From contig JAEZFH010000464.1 of NCBI GenBank assembly GCA_023437885.1, positions 1-25,855 of the forward strand: a DNA stretch of 25,855 nt. Direction: 5' to 3'. The first letter of the stretch is position 1. Every line of letters starts with the position of its first letter. Positions 23,355 to 25,855 of this stretch are shown here, piece after piece. The translations under genes and the position numbers were made by a program. The notes beneath the pieces were generated by a model. The model ran no database searches. It saw nothing but the letters and a program-made list of their open reading frames with translations, and was not told where the DNA came from. Source of the stretch: Bacillota bacterium (GTDB lineage Bacteria > Bacillota > Clostridia > Lachnospirales > Lachnospiraceae).

Positions 23355-24086
23355 ATGTTATACGCAGAGGATTTTCGTAGAATTGCCCGGGAAGCGCTTC
23401 AGGGGAAATGGGCGCTTGCGGTTGGAACAGGCTTTGTGGCCATGCTGTTGGGAGCAGAATCCGGCGGAGGCAGCGGCGGCGGAAGCTCCAGTGGCGGAAG
23501 GTCGAACGGAGTATGGAATGATGTCGGCGACTTAATGTCCACCGGCTGGGGAAGGACGATTTTATTTGGTATCGTAGGGATGTTATCCATTCTGTTATTA
23601 TGGGGATTGATAACCTTCATCATTGGCGGCGTGATTGAATTGGGATATTGCCGTTTCAATAAGAATCTCATTAAGGGAGCAAACCCTCAATTTTCAGATT
23701 TGTTCTCTCAATTTAACTTATTTGGAAAAGCCTTTGGCCTTCGCCTTGTAACCAGTATATTTGTTTTTTTATGGGCCTTATTACTGATTATCCCTGGAAT
23801 TGTAGCGGCATATCGTTACTCCATGGCATTTTATATTATGGATGATGATCCGTCCATTGATATTATGGAGGCGATCAGGCGGTCAAAAGCTATGATGCAG
23901 GGGAATAAGGGGCGCCTCTTCTGTCTGCATTTAAGCTTCATCGGTTGGGCAATCCTTTGTCTCTTTACCTGCGGAATTGGCTTTTTATGGCTGACACCAT
24001 ATGTCAATGCGGCAACGGCAGCTTTCTACCTTGAAGTATCCGGTCAAAGAATGAATCAGCAGCCGCTGTACGGTGAGATACAATAG
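23355..24086 (+). CDS. DUF975-family integral membrane protein
   Basis: A 243-residue membrane protein of the DUF975 family common in Firmicutes. The N-terminus 'FRRIAREALQGKWALAVGTG' is the characteristic start. A Gly/Ser-rich loop follows (about 36-53, 'SGGGSGGGSSSGG'), then 'IELGYCRFNKNLIKG', 'FSDLFSQFNLFGKAF', 'IIPGIVAAYRYSMAFYIMDD' and 'DIMEAIRRSKAMMQGNKGRL', all family hallmarks. Around five to six transmembrane helices are expected. The biochemical function of the family is not known. GGGAGGT lies just before the ATG. It follows another polytopic protein by 157 nt. Confidence 0.9.
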   Translation: MLYAEDFRRIAREALQGKWALAVGTGFVAMLLGAESGGGSGGGSSSGGRSNGVWNDVGDLMSTGWGRTILFGIVGMLSILLLWGLITFIIGGVIELGYCRFNKNLIKGANPQFSDLFSQFNLFGKAFGLRLVTSIFVFLWALLLIIPGIVAAYRYSMAFYIMDDDPSIDIMEAIRRSKAMMQGNKGRLFCLHLSFIGWAILCLFTCGIGFLWLTPYVNAATAAFYLEVSGQRMNQQPLYGEIQ

Positions 24087-24146
24087 TACTAATATATAAA
24101 AAAATTTGTTGTTAATGCTCTGATAGTCCTAATATGAATTATAGCA

Positions 24147-24175
24147 TTGCTTTCCTGGGGTGACTGTGCTAGACT
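24147..24175 (+). promoter_or_regulatory. Candidate promoter of the MATE gene
   Basis: TTGCTT (24147-24152) and TAGACT (24170-24175) are 17 nt apart, with TGC before the -10. The 11-mer TGTGCTAGACT (24165-24175) is identical to the one at 22327-22337. It predicts a start near 24182 and a leader of about 175 nt. A second possible promoter, TTGTTG with TAATAT ~18 nt later (ending near 24138), would give a longer leader. Confidence 0.45.
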
Positions 24176-24217
24176 TGATAACAATGATAGAAAACTCTTA
24201 TTAATAATAGACAATAT

Positions 24218-24254
24218 GGGGGCAACCTGCGGAAACGGAGGTAGTCCCCCTTTT
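24218..24254 (+). terminator. GNRA-capped hairpin in the MATE leader, attenuator-like
   Basis: GGGGG (24218-24222) pairs with CCCCC (24246-24250), ACCT (24225-24228) with AGGT (24239-24242), and CG (24230-24231) with CG (24236-24237), closing a GAAA tetraloop (24232-24235). T4 follows directly. It is a terminator-like structure inside the leader rather than after a gene, ~105 nt before the MATE start, and so a candidate transcription attenuator. Confidence 0.55.
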
Positions 24255-24358
24255 GTACTTTCATATGCGGTAGTCCGTACGCAAACTGTTACCCAGGATT
24301 TATCCAAGTTATACAGCGTTTTGGCTGATTTGGAAGCTTATGACACAGAGGCGAATAC

Positions 24359-25684
24359 ATGTTTACACGAAAAGAATTGATAAAATTGATTATACCGTTA
24401 ATCATTGAGCAAATGCTTGCGATTACCGTAGGAATGGCAGCCGGCATGATGGTAGCGAGAGTAGGAGAGGCCGCAGTATCCGGCGTGTCCTTGGTGGATA
24501 CCATTAATGTATTATTAATAGGCTTATTTGGGGCTTTGGCGACCGGAGGAGCTGTGGTATCTGCCCAATTTTTGGGTCAGGGAAGCAAAGAAGCTGCCTG
24601 CACTGCCGGTGAGCAGCTGATTGCGGCTGTTCTTGCACTCTCGCTGATTGTTATGGTGATAGCATTGCTGTTCGGAAACTTTGTTTTGACCCTGCTGTTC
24701 GGAGATGTCAATGCAGATGTAATGGGTAATGCGAAAATTTATTTCTTCTATTCCGCTATATCCTTCCCTTTTATTGCGGTATACAGTGCCTGTGCTGCCC
24801 TGTTCCGCTCTATGGGAAATTCCAAGATATCCATGATTATTTCTTTGCTTATGAATATAATAAATATCATAAGCAATGCAATCCTGATTTTTGTACTGGA
24901 TATGGGTGTCGCGGGTGCGGCAATATCTACACTGCTTTCCAGAATGGTAGCTGCAGTGGTCATGTTTCTTCTGCTGATGAATCGGAAGCAGGTGATTCAT
25001 ATCAGGAATCCCAGGGAATTTCGGATTAATATCGGAATGATTAAAAGAATTCTTCAGATCGGTATCCCCAATGGTTTAGAAAACAGTGCATTTCAGATAG
25101 GAAAGATTATTGTCCAGAGAATTGTTGCCGGTCTGGGAACATCTGCCATCACTGCCAATGCCATCGCGGGCTCGATCGGCGGTCTGGGAGTATTGCCGGG
25201 CTCGGCAATTGGTCTTGCGTTGATTACAGTTGTGGGAAGATGTATCGGCGCCCGTGACTTTCCGGCAGTAAAACGGTATACCTTTCGGCTGATGAGATTT
25301 GCATACATAGCAGTTGCCATATTTAATCTTGCAATCGTATTCGCATTACCCGCTATTATGAACATGTACGGTGTATCGGAGCAAACTGCGGATCTGGCAA
25401 CAAATTTGATGATTTACTATTGTATTTTATCAACCTTGATCTGGCCCCTTTCCTTTGCACTTCCGAACGCTCTGCGGGCAGCGAATGATGTTAGGTTTAC
25501 CATGTGGATATCGATGATTTCCATGTGGGTATGGAGAATTGCTTTCAGCTATGTTCTGGCAATCACCTTTGGAATGGGTCTTCTGGGAATCTGGATTGCA
25601 ATGACCATTGATTGGCTGTTCCGTTCCATATTCTTTGTAATCCGATTTTTACAGGGAAAATATAAAAATATGCCAATGATTTGA
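24359..25684 (+). CDS. MATE-family multidrug/cation antiporter
   Basis: A 441-residue polytopic membrane protein with ~12 helices, of the multidrug and toxic compound extrusion family (NorM/MepA/DinF type), exporting organic cations or other small molecules in exchange for Na+ or H+. Seen: 'LIIPLIIEQMLAITVGMAAG' (helix 1), 'VSLVDTINVLLIGLFGALAT' and 'VSAQFLGQGSKEAA' in the first half, 'FFYSAISFPFIAVYSACAAL' then 'RSMGNSKISM', and 'QIGIPNGLENSAFQIGKIIV' opening the second half, the usual internal repeat. An AGAGG ribosome site lies 7 nt before the ATG. The long, structured leader suggests conditional expression. The substrate is unknown. A link to beta-glucan export is not supported. Confidence 0.93.
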   Translation: MFTRKELIKLIIPLIIEQMLAITVGMAAGMMVARVGEAAVSGVSLVDTINVLLIGLFGALATGGAVVSAQFLGQGSKEAACTAGEQLIAAVLALSLIVMVIALLFGNFVLTLLFGDVNADVMGNAKIYFFYSAISFPFIAVYSACAALFRSMGNSKISMIISLLMNIINIISNAILIFVLDMGVAGAAISTLLSRMVAAVVMFLLLMNRKQVIHIRNPREFRINIGMIKRILQIGIPNGLENSAFQIGKIIVQRIVAGLGTSAITANAIAGSIGGLGVLPGSAIGLALITVVGRCIGARDFPAVKRYTFRLMRFAYIAVAIFNLAIVFALPAIMNMYGVSEQTADLATNLMIYYCILSTLIWPLSFALPNALRAANDVRFTMWISMISMWVWRIAFSYVLAITFGMGLLGIWIAMTIDWLFRSIFFVIRFLQGKYKNMPMI

Positions 25685-25685
25685 G

Positions 25686-25720
25686 AATGCTGGGTGGATG
25701 AACAACACCCGGCATTTTCT
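25686..25720 (+). terminator. Intrinsic terminator of the MATE gene
   Basis: An 11-bp stem (25686-25696 with 25706-25716, one G-T pair) begins 2 nt after the stop and is followed by T residues. Confidence 0.8.
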
Positions 25721-25855
25721 ATCAGAAGAGGGTGCGCCTTTGGGGCTTTTGGCACCCCATACATTTAAAATATGACACAAAAATGCCAAATTTTACATGT
25801 AGAATCAGGAAAATAAAACTAATAAATATAGATTTGCAATCCGATATATTGATTA
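25721..25855 (+). other. Downstream end of window, one further hairpin
   Basis: GGGTGC (25730-25735) pairs with GCACCC (25752-25757) around a 16-nt loop; no T run follows. The rest is AT-rich and shows no gene start. Confidence 0.4.

Noticed and set aside
23455..23510. Gly/Ser-rich coding repeat in the DUF975 gene as a recombination hotspot or engineered linker
   Set aside because: Low-complexity Gly/Ser loops at this place are, as far as I recall, common in natural DUF975 proteins; there is no sign of artificial joining.
24087..24358. A known riboswitch class (TPP, FMN, c-di-GMP, guanidine, ZTP or T-box) in front of the MATE gene
   Set aside because: None of the conserved motifs I know for these classes is present, so only an unclassified structured leader is claimed.
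24147..24380. A 77-codon plus-strand open frame in the MATE leader
   Set aside because: It spans the terminator-like hairpin, has no ribosome site, and overlaps the MATE start. A leader peptide is not supported.

Overview
The window looks like chromosomal DNA from a low- to mid-GC, Gram-positive anaerobic clostridium, most likely in or near the Lachnospiraceae. The basis is AGGAGG-type ribosome sites before almost every gene, occasional TTG starts, SigV/RsiV-like and DUF975 genes, a SEC-C methionine aminopeptidase, and short intrinsic terminators. This is inferred from gene content; no rRNA or marker gene is present. I see no insertion sequence, phage gene, CRISPR array or tRNA.

Layout. (1) 1-5160, glycan use: the 3' end of a probable GH39 beta-xylosidase, a gene-free stretch with a strong hairpin and a dyad operator candidate, then a three-gene operon (type-B carboxylesterase, HSL-type esterase, GPH sugar symporter) closed by a terminator. 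Together these suggest deacylation, import and hydrolysis of esterified (xylo-)oligosaccharides. (2) 5275-6610: the orphaned C-terminal piece of a DUF4129-type protein, then two overlapping VOC/glyoxalase-fold genes. (3) 6667-8862, cell envelope: an ECF sigma factor with a good ECF promoter of its own, its RsiV-like anti-sigma factor, and a secreted YHYH plus peptidoglycan-binding protein. (4) 8939-10346: an AraC DNA-binding-domain protein overlapping a SEC-C methionine aminopeptidase by 4 nt. (5) 10557-12494: a secreted four-domain Ig-like protein and a NUDIX hydrolase. (6) 12495-21265, the centrepiece: a cyclic beta-1,2-glucan synthase system. (7) 21348-25720: a divergent zinc-ribbon protein, two multi-pass membrane proteins (the second DUF975) and a MATE exporter with a structured leader.

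The most unusual point is in region 6. Cyclic beta-1,2-glucan synthases are normally single polypeptides of roughly 2,800 residues: a membrane GT84 glucosyltransferase, a cyclising glycoamylase-like domain, and a C-terminal GH94 phosphorylase. Here the same architecture is divided into a 1,974-residue membrane protein and an 811-residue GH94 protein. They lie in the same reading frame, separated by one TAA and seven sense codons, and the second has its own Shine-Dalgarno sequence and a TTG start. The split falls in the interdomain linker, so it looks like a functional gene fission, with stop-codon read-through as an alternative worth testing.

All calls come from reading the sequence and recalled family knowledge; no database search was run.
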